Assembly: GCF_001636425.1 (NCBI RefSeq) | Contig: NZ_KV440953.1 | Location: 1,500,847-1,564,846 of the forward strand | Direction of reading: 5' to 3' | DNA from: Heyndrickxia acidicola | GTDB lineage: Bacteria > Bacillota > Bacilli > Bacillales > Bacillaceae_C | Length of the DNA: 64,000 bases | In this document: positions 9,181 through 17,358 of the stretch, piece after piece | Numbering within the stretch: position 1 is the first letter of the stretch | How the letters are laid out: each line of letters begins with the position of its first letter | Position numbers and translations under genes: made by a program | Notes under the pieces: model-generated | The model's input: only the letters and a program-made list of their open reading frames with translations | What the model was told of the DNA's origin: nothing | The model's database searches: none

Positions 9181-9341
9181 GGCTGTTTTCGCATAGATTG
9201 TTGCTTTTCGCAAAAAAGTTAAATCCGTAATAAGTAAGGCATCGTGGCATCTTTTCGTCCTCAGTCATTTTGTTTTCAACCCTGAACCCTGTTTATCCTG
9301 GATTCATTTATAAAATAGCAACAAAGTTTACGAAAAAAGCC
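9181..9341. mobile_element. MITE-like element, copy 1
   Basis: A 161-bp element starting GGCTGTTTTCGCATAG and ending CGAAAAAAGCC, with terminal inverted repeats of about 25 bp. The flanks TTATTTAA (9173-9180) and TTTTTAAA (9342-9349) match at 6 of 8 positions, in keeping with an aged 8-bp target duplication. The right flank contains the stop codon of the upstream acyl-CoA dehydrogenase. It has no coding capacity. Confidence 0.75.
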
Positions 9342-9344
9342 TTT

Positions 9345-10556
9345 TTAAAGCTGATATTTTTTTAATTCAAGTCTGCCAAGCTGTGATTTATGTACCTCGT
9401 CAGGTCCATCTGCCAGTCTTAGGGTTCTGGCATTAGCCCAATGTGCCGCAAAAGGAAAATCTTCGCTCACTCCAGCAGCCCCAAATGCCTGGATTGTGCG
9501 GTCAATGACATTTAGCGCCATATTAGGAGCCACAACCTTAATCATGGCAATTTCTGCTTTTGCTTGTTTATTTCCTACTGTATCCATCATATAGGCTGCC
9601 TTTAAAGTCAGTAATCTCGCTTGTTCAATCTCAATTCTTGATTCTGCAATCCAGTCCTGAACAACTCCCTGGCTTGAAAGACTTTTTCCAAATACAACCC
9701 TTTTTTGTACACGCTTACATAATTCTTCGAGTGCTCTTTCTGCTGCACCAATAAGCCTCATGCAGTGATGAATTCTTCCTGGACCGAGCCTGCCCTGTGC
9801 GATGGCAAACCCCTTTCCTTCTCCCCACAGGATATTGTCAAGCGGTACTCTCACATCTTTGAATGTGATTTCTGCATGGCCGTGCGGTGCATGATCATAG
9901 CCAAAAACGGATAATTTACGCTCAATTGTCACCCCTTTGGAATCAAGAGGTACCAAAATCATGGACTGCTGTTCATATTTAGGTGCTTTCGTGTCTGTTT
10001 TCCCCATAAAAATAGCTACTTTACACCGTGGATCCCCCGCTCCGGATGACCACCATTTTCTTCCGTTTATTACATACTCATCGCCATCCCGGACAATACT
10101 TGCCTGGATATTTGTTGCATCGGCAGAAGCCACATCCGGCTCTGTCATGGAAAAGCAGCTGCGTATCTCGCCTTCTAATAAAGGCGTAAGCCACTTTTCT
10201 TTCTGCCCATTGGTTCCATATCGGACAAGCACCTCCATATTTCCGGTATCAGGTGCACTGCAATTGAAAACCTCCGGGCCAATCATGGACCTTCCCATTA
10301 CTTCACAAAGAGGTGCATATTCAAGATTGGTTAACCCTGCACCATACTCGCTTTCCGGAAGAAATAGATTCCATAATCCCTGTTTCTTTGCTTTCGATTT
10401 CATTTCCTCCATTATAGAGGGAACGGCTGACCATCTATCCTGCTGGAAATTCACTTGTTCTTCGTAGATTTTTTCATTTGGATAGACATGCTCATTCATA
10501 AAAAAATTTAATGTTTTAAGGAGCTCTTGGACTTTATCTGTATAAGAAAAATTCAT
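9345..10556 (-). CDS. Acyl-CoA dehydrogenase, ACAD10/ACAD11 type
   Basis: A 403-residue flavoenzyme of the subfamily that in animals is fused to an APH-type kinase. Diagnostic stretches are [17 protein letters not shown] (94-110), [16 protein letters not shown] (135-150), [40 protein letters not shown] and ADGPDEVH near the C terminus. Members act on 4-phospho-acyl-CoA, eliminating phosphate to give an enoyl-CoA. A separate APH-like kinase gene is at 3481-4551, fitting that use. It is the first gene of the leftward unit, with SD AGGAGGAGG and a promoter plus operator upstream. Confidence 0.9.
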   Translation of the reverse strand: MNFSYTDKVQELLKTLNFFMNEHVYPNEKIYEEQVNFQQDRWSAVPSIMEEMKSKAKKQGLWNLFLPESEYGAGLTNLEYAPLCEVMGRSMIGPEVFNCSAPDTGNMEVLVRYGTNGQKEKWLTPLLEGEIRSCFSMTEPDVASADATNIQASIVRDGDEYVINGRKWWSSGAGDPRCKVAIFMGKTDTKAPKYEQQSMILVPLDSKGVTIERKLSVFGYDHAPHGHAEITFKDVRVPLDNILWGEGKGFAIAQGRLGPGRIHHCMRLIGAAERALEELCKRVQKRVVFGKSLSSQGVVQDWIAESRIEIEQARLLTLKAAYMMDTVGNKQAKAEIAMIKVVAPNMALNVIDRTIQAFGAAGVSEDFPFAAHWANARTLRLADGPDEVHKSQLGRLELKKYQL

Positions 10557-10587
10557 AGTTCCTCCTCCTGCTAGGTTTTACGAAAAA

Positions 10588-10603
10588 TACTAACCAGTTG
10601 GTA
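10588..10603. promoter_or_regulatory. TetR-type operator palindrome (site 2)
   Basis: TACTAACCAGTTGGTA differs from the site at 5965-5980 at one position. It is located just downstream of the -10 of the ACAD10/11 promoter, where a bound repressor would block initiation. Confidence 0.72.
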
Positions 10604-10616
10604 TGTTTACCCTTTC

Positions 10617-10645
10617 ATCATACCTCTATGTATATTAAGTTGCAA
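10617..10645 (-). promoter_or_regulatory. Sigma-A promoter of the acyl-CoA operon
   Basis: On the minus strand, -35 TTGCAA (10640-10645) and -10 TATGAT (10617-10622) are 17 bp apart. The predicted start is near 10610, so the palindrome at 10588-10603 lies in the initially transcribed region. Confidence 0.6.
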
Positions 10646-10687
10646 TAATTAACGAAATATTTTAAATTTTATAAGTCCACATTAAAA

Positions 10688-10726
10688 GTGCTGCCATATG
10701 AGAATATTCTACGGCAGCACTTTTAT
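10688..10726 (-). terminator. Probable hairpin terminator after the 153-residue hypothetical gene
   Basis: AAGTGCTGCCATATG and CTACGGCAGCACTTTTATATTTT form a GTGCTGCC/GGCAGCAC stem between 10688 and 10724. T-rich sequence on the plus side and A-rich on the other make it usable from either strand. Confidence 0.6.
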
Positions 10727-10750
10727 ATTTTATTATTTAAGTCTCATTCA

Positions 10751-11212
10751 TTATGAAAAGGAAATTTCAATATTTCTTAATTCTTTTTCACTTACGACTG
10801 TTAAAGTAAATCCTAGAGCCTGCAATTCCTGGGCGACGGATTCATGCAGCTTGTCATCTGATATAATAAACGTTCTGTCTCTGTGAATTGTCTCTCTAAC
10901 AGCTGAAAGCAGTTCAAAAAGCTGGGCAGTTTTCTTTTCCTTTAACTCTTTAATATAATTTGTAGGTTCTTCTGTTACAGGAAGAACCCAGAGCTCGCAA
11001 TCGTAAGGGATATTAAGAACTTCATAGAAAGCATCTGCTTTTTCGATTGGTGTCCTCAACGTGAAGTCTGTAAATTCATATACATGCTTCTTGCTTAGAT
11101 CAATATCTTTAAAAGGCTGTTCCCCTTCCGTGTCGAAAAGCTTAATATCTACTTTGGATGCTTCATTCATTAATAAACCTTTTTTTTGTTCGTTTTCAAA
11201 AAGTCTGTTCAT
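10751..11212 (-). CDS. Hypothetical protein, 153 residues
   Basis: I do not recognise this protein. It is soluble and mixed alpha/beta by composition, without signal peptide or membrane segment. The middle part EFTDFTLRTPIEKADAFYEVLNIPYDCELWVLP hints at a compact domain, here described rather than matched. The first ATG is chosen because AAAGGAGAGG stands 5 nt before it. It is monocistronic, about 100 bp after a membrane-anchored hypothetical gene on the same strand. A short AT-rich inverted sequence (GTGCTGCC...GGCAGCAC, 10688-10724) downstream could be its terminator. Confidence 0.7.
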   Translation of the reverse strand: MNRLFENEQKKGLLMNEASKVDIKLFDTEGEQPFKDIDLSKKHVYEFTDFTLRTPIEKADAFYEVLNIPYDCELWVLPVTEEPTNYIKELKEKKTAQLFELLSAVRETIHRDRTFIISDDKLHESVAQELQALGFTLTVVSEKELRNIEISFS

Positions 11213-11309
11213 ACTGGCCTCTCCTTTATATAAATAACCATTTGGGCATAATGGGTTTATATATATATATCCTAAAATGCCAGCTGCAAAACTTCTTTCC
11301 TGTTAAGTT

Positions 11310-11768
11310 CTACTCTTTAGTTTCTTTTGATGAAACTTCCCATTGATTTTTCTTCTCTTTTATTCTCAACAGTACATTTAAGCCGTTCTTTTGTCTGTAA
11401 AATACATATCCTTTATTTTCCCTTATAAAAGCAGATGGAGTTCCCGTACATCCTTTTTGGCATTGCTGATTTGCAATTGCCATAATTGACATTTCAGAGT
11501 AATCATCTGTAACGGTCTCAGCAAGTTCGTTGTATGTAAACTCCTGATATCCTTCTAGATCAACATTAAATCGGTTTTGGACATCATCGATTAAAGTCGA
11601 GTTCAATACCTCTACTTCATCCTTCATACCCGTCAAAGTAGTTTTACCAATATGATAGATTACTTCCATATACGCCATTCTTGCACCCAATAATAGAAAG
11701 AAGAAAATCCCTATCGCGTATAAAGACTTCACACGTTTCTGGTAACTAGGGCTATTTTGTGCCTCCAA
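11310..11768 (-). CDS. Membrane-anchored hypothetical protein, 152 residues
   Basis: An N-terminal membrane segment (YAIGIFFFLLLGARMAYM, about residues 17-34) is followed by an extracytoplasmic domain of about 115 residues. The latter has two cysteines close together in NQQCQKGCTGTPSAF, which could form a disulfide outside the cell. The start is TTG with SD AGGAGG 9 nt upstream. I do not recognise the family. The next gene downstream on the same strand is the 153-residue hypothetical; the gap of about 97 bp makes co-transcription uncertain. Confidence 0.65.
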   Translation of the reverse strand: MEAQNSPSYQKRVKSLYAIGIFFFLLLGARMAYMEVIYHIGKTTLTGMKDEVEVLNSTLIDDVQNRFNVDLEGYQEFTYNELAETVTDDYSEMSIMAIANQQCQKGCTGTPSAFIRENKGYVFYRQKNGLNVLLRIKEKKNQWEVSSKETKE

Positions 11769-12413
11769 AGCCTAATCCCTCCTATTCCTCTATACGAAAA
11801 ATGTATATGCTTGTCTTCTGTCATTTAGAAGAATAAAGGTATAATCGATATAGGTTTCTATATGAAAGTACAACAAAGCATGAAGTACTCATATTGATTG
11901 GTTAAATTTCTATGATGAAACGAAAATAAAAAAGAGGCTGACTCAGAGGCGGTTATTATAAGCGGCCATTTGAGTCACCTCTTTTTTATTTTTGGACAGA
12001 GAAGGAAAAGGGGAGAAGAACAATTGATGAGAATAATAGCATGGTGTATATCTGTTGAGCAGAAAAGAACAGGCAGGACGAACAACGCTGAGCATACCTA
12101 ATAATATCCAAAGATCGTTTGGATTCAACTTTAATTAGAGTGGAAGGAAAAATACTCCTTTAAGTTAAAGAAGTTATTGGGGTTTCCCCCATAAGAATGC
12201 AACGATGTGGTTCTACTACTGCCAAGAGAAAGCCGAGTATCCGGAGTGAAAACCAACCTGCAGGATGACCAAGGCACTTCCCATATCTATCTTATATCCT
12301 ATTGATGATCTGAATCTAAAGATGATTGGAGCGGAAACCAACAAGCAAAAAAAGTTGCTGTAGCCAAGGTCCTTTGTAATCATTGCAGCATTTAGGACAC
12401 CCCCTGTAAAAGG
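11769..12413. other. Intergenic stretch with a hairpin and degraded repeat sequence
   Basis: No convincing gene. It holds the hairpin at 11930-11986. Around 12200-12370 are worn pieces of the GC-rich dispersed repeat, for example GATTGGAGCGGAAACCAAC. A 61-codon open frame at 11943-12128 overlaps the hairpin and lacks a ribosome binding site. Confidence 0.6.
11930..11986. repeat. GTGACTCA hairpin, copy 1 (possible bidirectional terminator)
   Basis: Arms AAAGAGG-C-TGACTCA and TGAGTCA-CCTCTTT with one bulged base, loop of about 25 nt, A/T runs on both sides. A sister hairpin with similar arm sequence is at 39267-39322. Confidence 0.6.
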
Positions 12414-12866
12414 TTATGCACCCACCGGCTCCAAATCCTCACGGTATGCTCTTAGTGACTGATCAATGATTTCTTCAAGAATTCCACGATAGTCTTCCGG
12501 CACAATGGTTCTAGCGAAATCCCATGCATTTTCTTCAATCTTAAGTGCAATCCTTTTGCGTTCAACGTCACTCCCGCATATGTCATAGCGTTCTGAGAGA
12601 GTATTTAATTCGCTGTCTTCTGCATGTCCAAGCTCATGAGCAAGGACAATCCAAAAGTATATTGGAAAGACATCTTCACTTGCAAACAAAAGCCTGCACT
12701 GCTTTCTTATTTCTTCTATATATAAAGTGACCGTATGTGTCCCTGGGCTATATTTCCCCCCCACCAAACGATTTCCTGGAAATCTGTTCATTAATCTGAC
12801 ATTGGCGTTACTGCCAGAAAGAGCCAAAACGTCCTTCATAGTTTTATTCATGTCTGTATTATTCAA
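12414..12866 (-). CDS. Small ImmA/IrrE-like zinc metallopeptidase
   Basis: A 150-residue protein with the zinc motif AHELGHAED (HExxH) near residue 77. Some 35 residues later comes EENAWDFARTIVPEDY, resembling the E-x-x-A-x-x-F-A-x-x-(L/V)-x-P segment that provides the third ligand in ImmA/IrrE peptidases. The catalytic Glu of HExxH is present. The ImmA group cleaves phage-type repressors, but no Xre-type repressor gene is beside this one, so its target is unknown. The start is TTG at 12866 (SD AAGGAG, long spacing) or ATG at 12851. It stands alone between long intergenic regions. Confidence 0.65.
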   Translation of the reverse strand: MNNTDMNKTMKDVLALSGSNANVRLMNRFPGNRLVGGKYSPGTHTVTLYIEEIRKQCRLLFASEDVFPIYFWIVLAHELGHAEDSELNTLSERYDICGSDVERKRIALKIEENAWDFARTIVPEDYRGILEEIIDQSLRAYREDLEPVGA

Positions 12867-13319
12867 TGCTTGTAATGCTCCTTGTAAAATCTGAATTTAA
12901 CTTATATGTATTCATACATGCAAGTGTTTATTATAGAGTTTTCAAAATCATGCCGCCTTATTGGAGCCTTTGATCTGAAAGGCTGCTGCAATAAGTTTTT
13001 ATAAAAGCGGTATCCGTTGTTAAAAAGAATCTAATTGTTACAGTATATCCTAATGCTTTTATGATTTAAAGTATTGACACAAAAAATTCATTTTAAGAAA
13101 GTTTAAATAATTTTATATTGGGTATTAATAATAATTTAGATAGTTAGTTTTATTATTTTAAGGTATTGAAATAGACGGTAACAAACTTTTTTTAAAAAAA
13201 ATGGCTTTTCTGTATTCTGCAAAAATCATTGTTATTCTAGTTTATTCGCGATAAAATGAATGAGTCTTATGCAGTATAAACAACACATTTATCAATTGAT
13301 GTCAAAGGAGGTGTGCTGC
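12867..13319. other. AT-rich intergenic region upstream of the corA leader
   Basis: No gene is supported. It contains a TTGACA hexamer at 13074-13079 without a matching -10, then the promoter at 13229-13257. I saw no M-box or other known riboswitch core. Confidence 0.5.
13229..13257 (+). promoter_or_regulatory. Promoter of the leader ORF-corA unit
   Basis: -35 TTGTTA (13229-13234) and -10 TAAAAT (13252-13257) are separated by 17 bp. The transcript would begin near 13264, about 56 nt before the leader start codon. Confidence 0.55.
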
Positions 13320-13415
13320 ATGGACGACGAGAAACCCAACCCTTTTTATAAGCAATATCCGCTGATTAAAGAGGCAAAATTGTTCATGTTCCACCTTCTT
13401 ATTGAGGGTTGTTAA
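13320..13415 (+). CDS. Leader ORF upstream of corA, 31 codons
   Basis: A 31-codon ORF with an ideal SD (AAAGGAGGTG at 13303-13312) and ATG at 13320. The peptide begins MDDEKPNPFYKQYPLIK: three acidic residues followed by alternating prolines. Acidic/proline-rich N termini of this sort destabilise translating ribosomes at low Mg2+ in the enterobacterial leader MgtL. The stop TAA is 40 nt before the corA start. A regulatory leader is therefore plausible, but a functional small protein cannot be excluded. The strong SD and correct spacing are direct observations; the function is inference. Confidence 0.6.
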   Translation: MDDEKPNPFYKQYPLIKEAKLFMFHLLIEGC

Positions 13416-13455
13416 CATCAAATTGTGCCTCGGAAAAAACAACGAGGTGAATCAG

Positions 13456-14421
13456 ATGATTAAAACATATCTATTTAACAATCACGAGCAAAAAATGATA
13501 TCGAATTTCGGTCTGGAGCATGTAAATGACTATTTAGCAAATCCCGATGATTTATTATGGATTGATTTATTCGATGTTCAAAACGAAGACCTCTTCCAGG
13601 TTGCTAAGATCTTTGGGTTCCACCCCCTGGCTATTGAGGATTGCTTGCATGACAGCCCGCGTGCCAAGATGGATGATTATGAGGATTATAAATTCTTCGT
13701 CTTCCATGCTCTTCGTTACAATGAAGAAAGTGATAATGAGATTACGACTCTTGAATTAAACGCATTTGTGGGCCCTAACTATGTCGTGACGATTCATAAG
13801 CATAAATTAAAATGGCTCGGCCAGATGGACGCTATCTGTTCGAGGCACCCTAAATATATGGATAAAGGCGCTGATTTTCTTCTTTACACGTTAATTGACG
13901 GCATTACGGATGAATATTTCCCAATCCTTGACCGGATCAGTTCCCGTATCGATGAGTTGGAAGATGAGATGTATGATCAGGAAGTAAAAGAAGTAACGGA
14001 AGAATTCTTGGCATTAAAACGGACCATTATCTTAATTCGAAGGGTCATTATGCCTCAAAGAAGAATCTTTTTAACCACAAACGGAAAATGGAAATTCGAT
14101 ATTAGAGAAGAGAACGTTCCTTTTTATACCGACTTGATTGACCATCTCGAGAGAATTGTAGATTCCACTGAAACATATAGAGACTTAGTAAACAGTGCGC
14201 TTGATACCTATTACTCGATCATCAGTGCTAAATCAACAGAAAAGCTGAACGTTCTCACAGTCATCTCAACCATTATGCTTCCTTTAACGTTTGTCACTGG
14301 TTTTTTCGGAATGAACACGCCGCTCCCTTTTGAGCATTCACCTATGGCAACTGTAGTTATTTGTATTTTTCTCATCGTGTTAACATGGGGAATGTGGAGG
14401 CTTTTCAAAAATATTATGTAA
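13456..14421 (+). CDS. corA: CorA-type magnesium/cobalt transporter
   Basis: A 321-residue CorA/MIT channel protein. The long cytoplasmic N-terminal part includes LAIEDCLHDSPRAKMDDYEDYKFFV. Two C-terminal membrane helices follow, with the selectivity motif GMN in VTGFFGMNTPLP. The start at 13456 is preferred (SD ACGAGGTGA, 6-7 nt upstream) over an in-frame TTG at 13402, which would overlap the leader ORF. It imports Mg2+, and possibly Co2+ or Ni2+, driven by membrane potential. It ends at a strong bidirectional terminator shared with psiE. Confidence 0.93.
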   Translation: MIKTYLFNNHEQKMISNFGLEHVNDYLANPDDLLWIDLFDVQNEDLFQVAKIFGFHPLAIEDCLHDSPRAKMDDYEDYKFFVFHALRYNEESDNEITTLELNAFVGPNYVVTIHKHKLKWLGQMDAICSRHPKYMDKGADFLLYTLIDGITDEYFPILDRISSRIDELEDEMYDQEVKEVTEEFLALKRTIILIRRVIMPQRRIFLTTNGKWKFDIREENVPFYTDLIDHLERIVDSTETYRDLVNSALDTYYSIISAKSTEKLNVLTVISTIMLPLTFVTGFFGMNTPLPFEHSPMATVVICIFLIVLTWGMWRLFKNIM

Positions 14422-14426
14422 CACCC

Positions 14427-14465
14427 AGAAAACAACCCGGCTGAAAATTGGCCGGGTTGTTTTCT
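14427..14465. terminator. Bidirectional terminator between corA and psiE
   Basis: A perfect 15-bp stem (AGAAAACAACCCGGC with GCCGGGTTGTTTTCT) around a 9-nt loop. T-rich sequence on both outer sides suits the two converging genes. Confidence 0.9.
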
Positions 14466-14494
14466 ATTTAGTGTTAATTTTTTTGCTGCTTAAA

Positions 14495-14923
14495 CTAAAG
14501 CTTTGCTTTTCTCCTAGCCACATAATTTAAAATACTATAGCTTATAACTAAAACTAATATGGCTCCTGTGTACAAAAGGGTACTGAGAGGGTTTCCATGG
14601 CGGACAATGATCAGCCTTATCATTGCCGTAATTCCAATGTAAAGAAAATAGCGAAGAGGAAAATGATAATCCTCCTTGAAGTATTTGATAATCATGGATA
14701 AAAACTCAAAATACAGAAAAAACACCAATGTTCTTTCCAGAATTTTATCATCCATCTCTATACCTTTATGCATAGATAAATCAATAAAGTAATAAACTTC
14801 CTTTCCTAGTAATATACACAATGAAATGGCTAACAATATAAGTGCCGTATTTAAAGCCATCTGTAAAATAAAAGGCAACGTAAAGCTTGGGCTTTTTCTT
14901 ACTTTTCTTTTATCCTGTTTCAT
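14495..14923 (-). CDS. psiE: PsiE family membrane protein
   Basis: A 142-residue protein with four predicted membrane helices (about 21-43, 67-85, 91-107, 116-134). The signature FFLYFEFLSMIIKYFKEDYHFPLRYFLYIGITAMIRLIIV is that of the phosphate-starvation-inducible PsiE family. The function is not established. A good SD (AAAGGAGG) precedes the ATG. It converges on corA and shares its terminator. No Pho box was recognised upstream, so phosphate control is not shown here. Confidence 0.85.
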   Translation of the reverse strand: MKQDKRKVRKSPSFTLPFILQMALNTALILLAISLCILLGKEVYYFIDLSMHKGIEMDDKILERTLVFFLYFEFLSMIIKYFKEDYHFPLRYFLYIGITAMIRLIIVRHGNPLSTLLYTGAILVLVISYSILNYVARRKAKL

Positions 14924-15137
14924 AAAGTCCTCCTTTTAACTCCTATCTTTTTTAGTATCTGCTTCCATCAGTCTTTCGTTTCACACTATTGTAAACGCGT
15001 GTATTTTTTGGTTTAAAGGGTAAAGTTTTAAAAATAGGATTTGTTAAAGTGTTATACAAATACCCAACAATTCAAAAAAAGGGTAGAACATGAGACATCT
15101 TTAACAAAGCCTATTAGTTATCATGGAGGTGAACGTT

Positions 15138-15353
15138 TTGGCTGAGCACAAAAAGGACTCTTTTGAAAAAGAAGAATACGATCGTCCAGAACAATACAAA
15201 ACTTCGAACAACAATCTGCAGGAAAAGTTTAAGGATGATCTTCATACGGATGCCATCCCTGTTGAAGACTTAAGAGAACAGGCTCTGGATGAAAAGGACA
15301 AGGAACATTCAAAAGATACTTCTTCCAGTGAGAAAAAATATGAAGGCTTTTGA
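15138..15353 (+). CDS. Small hydrophilic hypothetical protein, 71 residues
   Basis: Highly charged, probably disordered protein rich in Lys, Glu and Asp, with no hydrophobic core. The start is TTG at 15138, because GGAGGTG (15125-15131) is placed correctly for it; the ATG at 15123 overlaps this SD. It is monocistronic, preceded by an AT-rich promoter region and followed by a clear terminator. It is not recognised; a stress- or spore-related role is only a guess from composition. Confidence 0.65.
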   Translation: MAEHKKDSFEKEEYDRPEQYKTSNNNLQEKFKDDLHTDAIPVEDLREQALDEKDKEHSKDTSSSEKKYEGF

Positions 15354-15387
15354 TTAAAAAAGTGATTACCATGTTCAAAATAAAAAA

Positions 15388-15422
15388 TAAAACGGCCGCT
15401 TGAGCTAAGCGGCGGTTTTATT
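15388..15422. terminator. Bidirectional terminator
   Basis: Stem AAAACGGCCGCTT / AAGCGGCGGTTTT with a short loop, between the small hydrophilic gene and the converging SDR gene. Confidence 0.85.
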
Positions 15423-15424
15423 TT

Positions 15425-16174
15425 TTATTCTTCGTAAATCATTTTGATTGTCATACCGCCGTCTATCATGATATTTTGACCGGTCAGAAAATCATTTTCT
15501 GGATCAGTTAAATACAAACATCCTTTGGCAATATCACTAGGTTTTCCTACCCTCTTTACTGGATGCTGCAGGTGATCCTTTTCTCTAAGCTTGTCATAAT
15601 TCTTTGTTTCAATCCATCCAGGACTTATGGAATTAACCCTAACTCCTTCCTTGCCCAGTGAAACGGCCATTGCGTGAGTTAGGGCTATGATCCCGCCTTT
15701 AGACGCTGCATAGGCTTCCGAGTTCGGCTCTGACATATAGGCTCTCGTCGACGCCATATTAACTACAGCTCCGCCTTTTGGATTTGCTTTCATATACCTT
15801 GCCGCTTCCTTTGTACAAAGAAAAACACTGCGCAGATTTGTATTTATTACGTCATCCCATTCCGCAGCCGAAAGCTCAAGCGGCGGCTTCCATTTGGAGA
15901 TGCCTGCATTGTTTATTAAAATATCGACAGTACCGTAGGCTGTTACGGTTTTAATAAATAGCTCGCTTATATCATCAGGCTTGCGGACATCCGTTTCAAT
16001 GAAAAGGGCTTCTCCCCCGGCTTCTTTTATTTCCTTAACCGTTTTTGATCCATTTTCAAAATGAAAATCTGCTGCGACGACCCGAGCCCCTTCCCTCGCA
16101 TAGGTTAGGGCTACCTCTTTGCCAATCCCGCTTCCTGCACCCGTTACAACGACTATCTGCTGTGAAAATTTCAT
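15425..16174 (-). CDS. SDR family oxidoreductase
   Basis: Classical short-chain dehydrogenase, 249 residues. Motifs: TGAGSGIG at residues 11-18, NNAG, catalytic Ser in VNMASTRAYMS, YAASK for Tyr/Lys, and NSISPGWIET. It resembles glucose 1-dehydrogenases and FabG-like reductases. The acidic residue after the second strand (AADFHFENG) favours NAD over NADP. SD AAAAGGAGGG precedes the ATG. It is monocistronic, and the substrate is unknown. Confidence 0.88.
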   Translation of the reverse strand: MKFSQQIVVVTGAGSGIGKEVALTYAREGARVVAADFHFENGSKTVKEIKEAGGEALFIETDVRKPDDISELFIKTVTAYGTVDILINNAGISKWKPPLELSAAEWDDVINTNLRSVFLCTKEAARYMKANPKGGAVVNMASTRAYMSEPNSEAYAASKGGIIALTHAMAVSLGKEGVRVNSISPGWIETKNYDKLREKDHLQHPVKRVGKPSDIAKGCLYLTDPENDFLTGQNIMIDGGMTIKMIYEE

Positions 16175-16395
16175 TCAAGCCCTCCTTTTAAAAACTTTAT
16201 CTACAGCTAGTATGCCTGAAAGCATTGTTAAACACCAATAAAATGGCTCCAGATGGCGTTTTATTGAATGCTTTCACTTTTTAAGAGGACGTTACTCTAA
16301 GGATTCTCGTCGGATCCTCCTGCAAGCTTTTCACCTAACGCTTGTTTTCTAAATAAACTCCTCGTTTATCAACTCCAATTAATATAGGTTTAAGA

Positions 16396-17334
16396 TCAAC
16401 ATTGTTCTTTAACAGGGTTTTCGTCTATTCTCAACCAGCCGTTAAGTGCATCAAGGGTAGCTTCGGCACCTAGCGGCAAAGACTGCATCGGTGAACAATG
16501 ACCCGCCCTAAAGTTAAAGATTGCAGGCTTCCCTAAAGGAATGATCATCCTTTCTACAACGTTCATAACCGTATAGCCGTCCGGATAGGAAACAGGTTCA
16601 CAATCTGTCCAGGTACCAATTACAAATCCCGAAGTATTATGAAGCTTTCCCGCCAACATCAACTGTGTAAGCATCCTATCAATTTTATATGGTTCTTCGT
16701 GAATATCCTCCAAAAAAAGAAGTTTACCTGTCGTATTGATCTCAAATGGCGTACCCATCATGGAGCATAAAACAGCAAGATTTCCTCCAACAAGCTTTCC
16801 CGAAGCAGTTCCCGGGACCAGCACCCCAATTTCTTCTCCTTCAGGGTTTTCAAGCCTGCGGGGGAATCGATGGCCATTGACCACTTCCAATAATGCTTTA
16901 CATGTAAAGGGATCGTCCTTTACCAGCTCTGTTGAAGCCATCGGACCATGAATTGTAATAAGACCGCACTCTTGCTGCAGAGCAGTATGGACAGAGGTAA
17001 TGTCACTGTATCCTATGAAAATCTTTGGGTTTTCCCTAATGAGCTGATAATTTAAATAGGGAAGGATCTGCAAAGATCCATAACCCCCTCTCATGCAAAC
17101 GATAGCCGTAATTTCAGGATCTCTAAACATCGCATTTATTTCTTGTGCCCTATATCGAGGATCTCCTGCCAGATATCCTCCTGAGTTGGAAAAACAGCTT
17201 TTTCCTACTTTCACTTTAAAACCAAGATCTTTAACAGCAGTTATAGCCCTCACAGCCATTTCCGGCTTGGCCGGACTGGCTGGAGATGTAAGGCCAATCG
17301 TATCTCCCTTTTTTACCGGGCGCCCTTTCCCCAA
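16396..17334 (-). CDS. LD-carboxypeptidase, peptidase family S66
   Basis: A 312-residue member of the LdcA/MccF family, which releases the terminal D-Ala from L-Ala-D-Glu-mDap-D-Ala during murein recycling. It begins with KKGDTIGLTSPASP, typical of the family. The probable nucleophile Ser lies in VCMRGGYGSLQILPYL (near residue 80), and the Glu and His of the triad are in FLEDIHEEPYKIDRML and FRAGHCSP. The start is TTG (or CTG 6 nt upstream); SD GAAGGGA. It begins 24 bp after a DD-carboxypeptidase gene, so the two wall enzymes are probably co-transcribed. Confidence 0.9.
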   Translation of the reverse strand: MGKGRPVKKGDTIGLTSPASPAKPEMAVRAITAVKDLGFKVKVGKSCFSNSGGYLAGDPRYRAQEINAMFRDPEITAIVCMRGGYGSLQILPYLNYQLIRENPKIFIGYSDITSVHTALQQECGLITIHGPMASTELVKDDPFTCKALLEVVNGHRFPRRLENPEGEEIGVLVPGTASGKLVGGNLAVLCSMMGTPFEINTTGKLLFLEDIHEEPYKIDRMLTQLMLAGKLHNTSGFVIGTWTDCEPVSYPDGYTVMNVVERMIIPLGKPAIFNFRAGHCSPMQSLPLGAEATLDALNGWLRIDENPVKEQC

Positions 17335-17358
17335 GTCCAGATCATTCCCTTCGAAGCC

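Noticed and set aside
11943-12128. 61-codon minus-strand frame
   Set aside because: Covers the GTGACTCA hairpin, has no SD and low-complexity content.
12867-13319. Mg2+ riboswitch (M-box) ahead of corA
   Set aside because: No recognisable M-box core was found; the region is simple AT-rich sequence followed by a short leader ORF.
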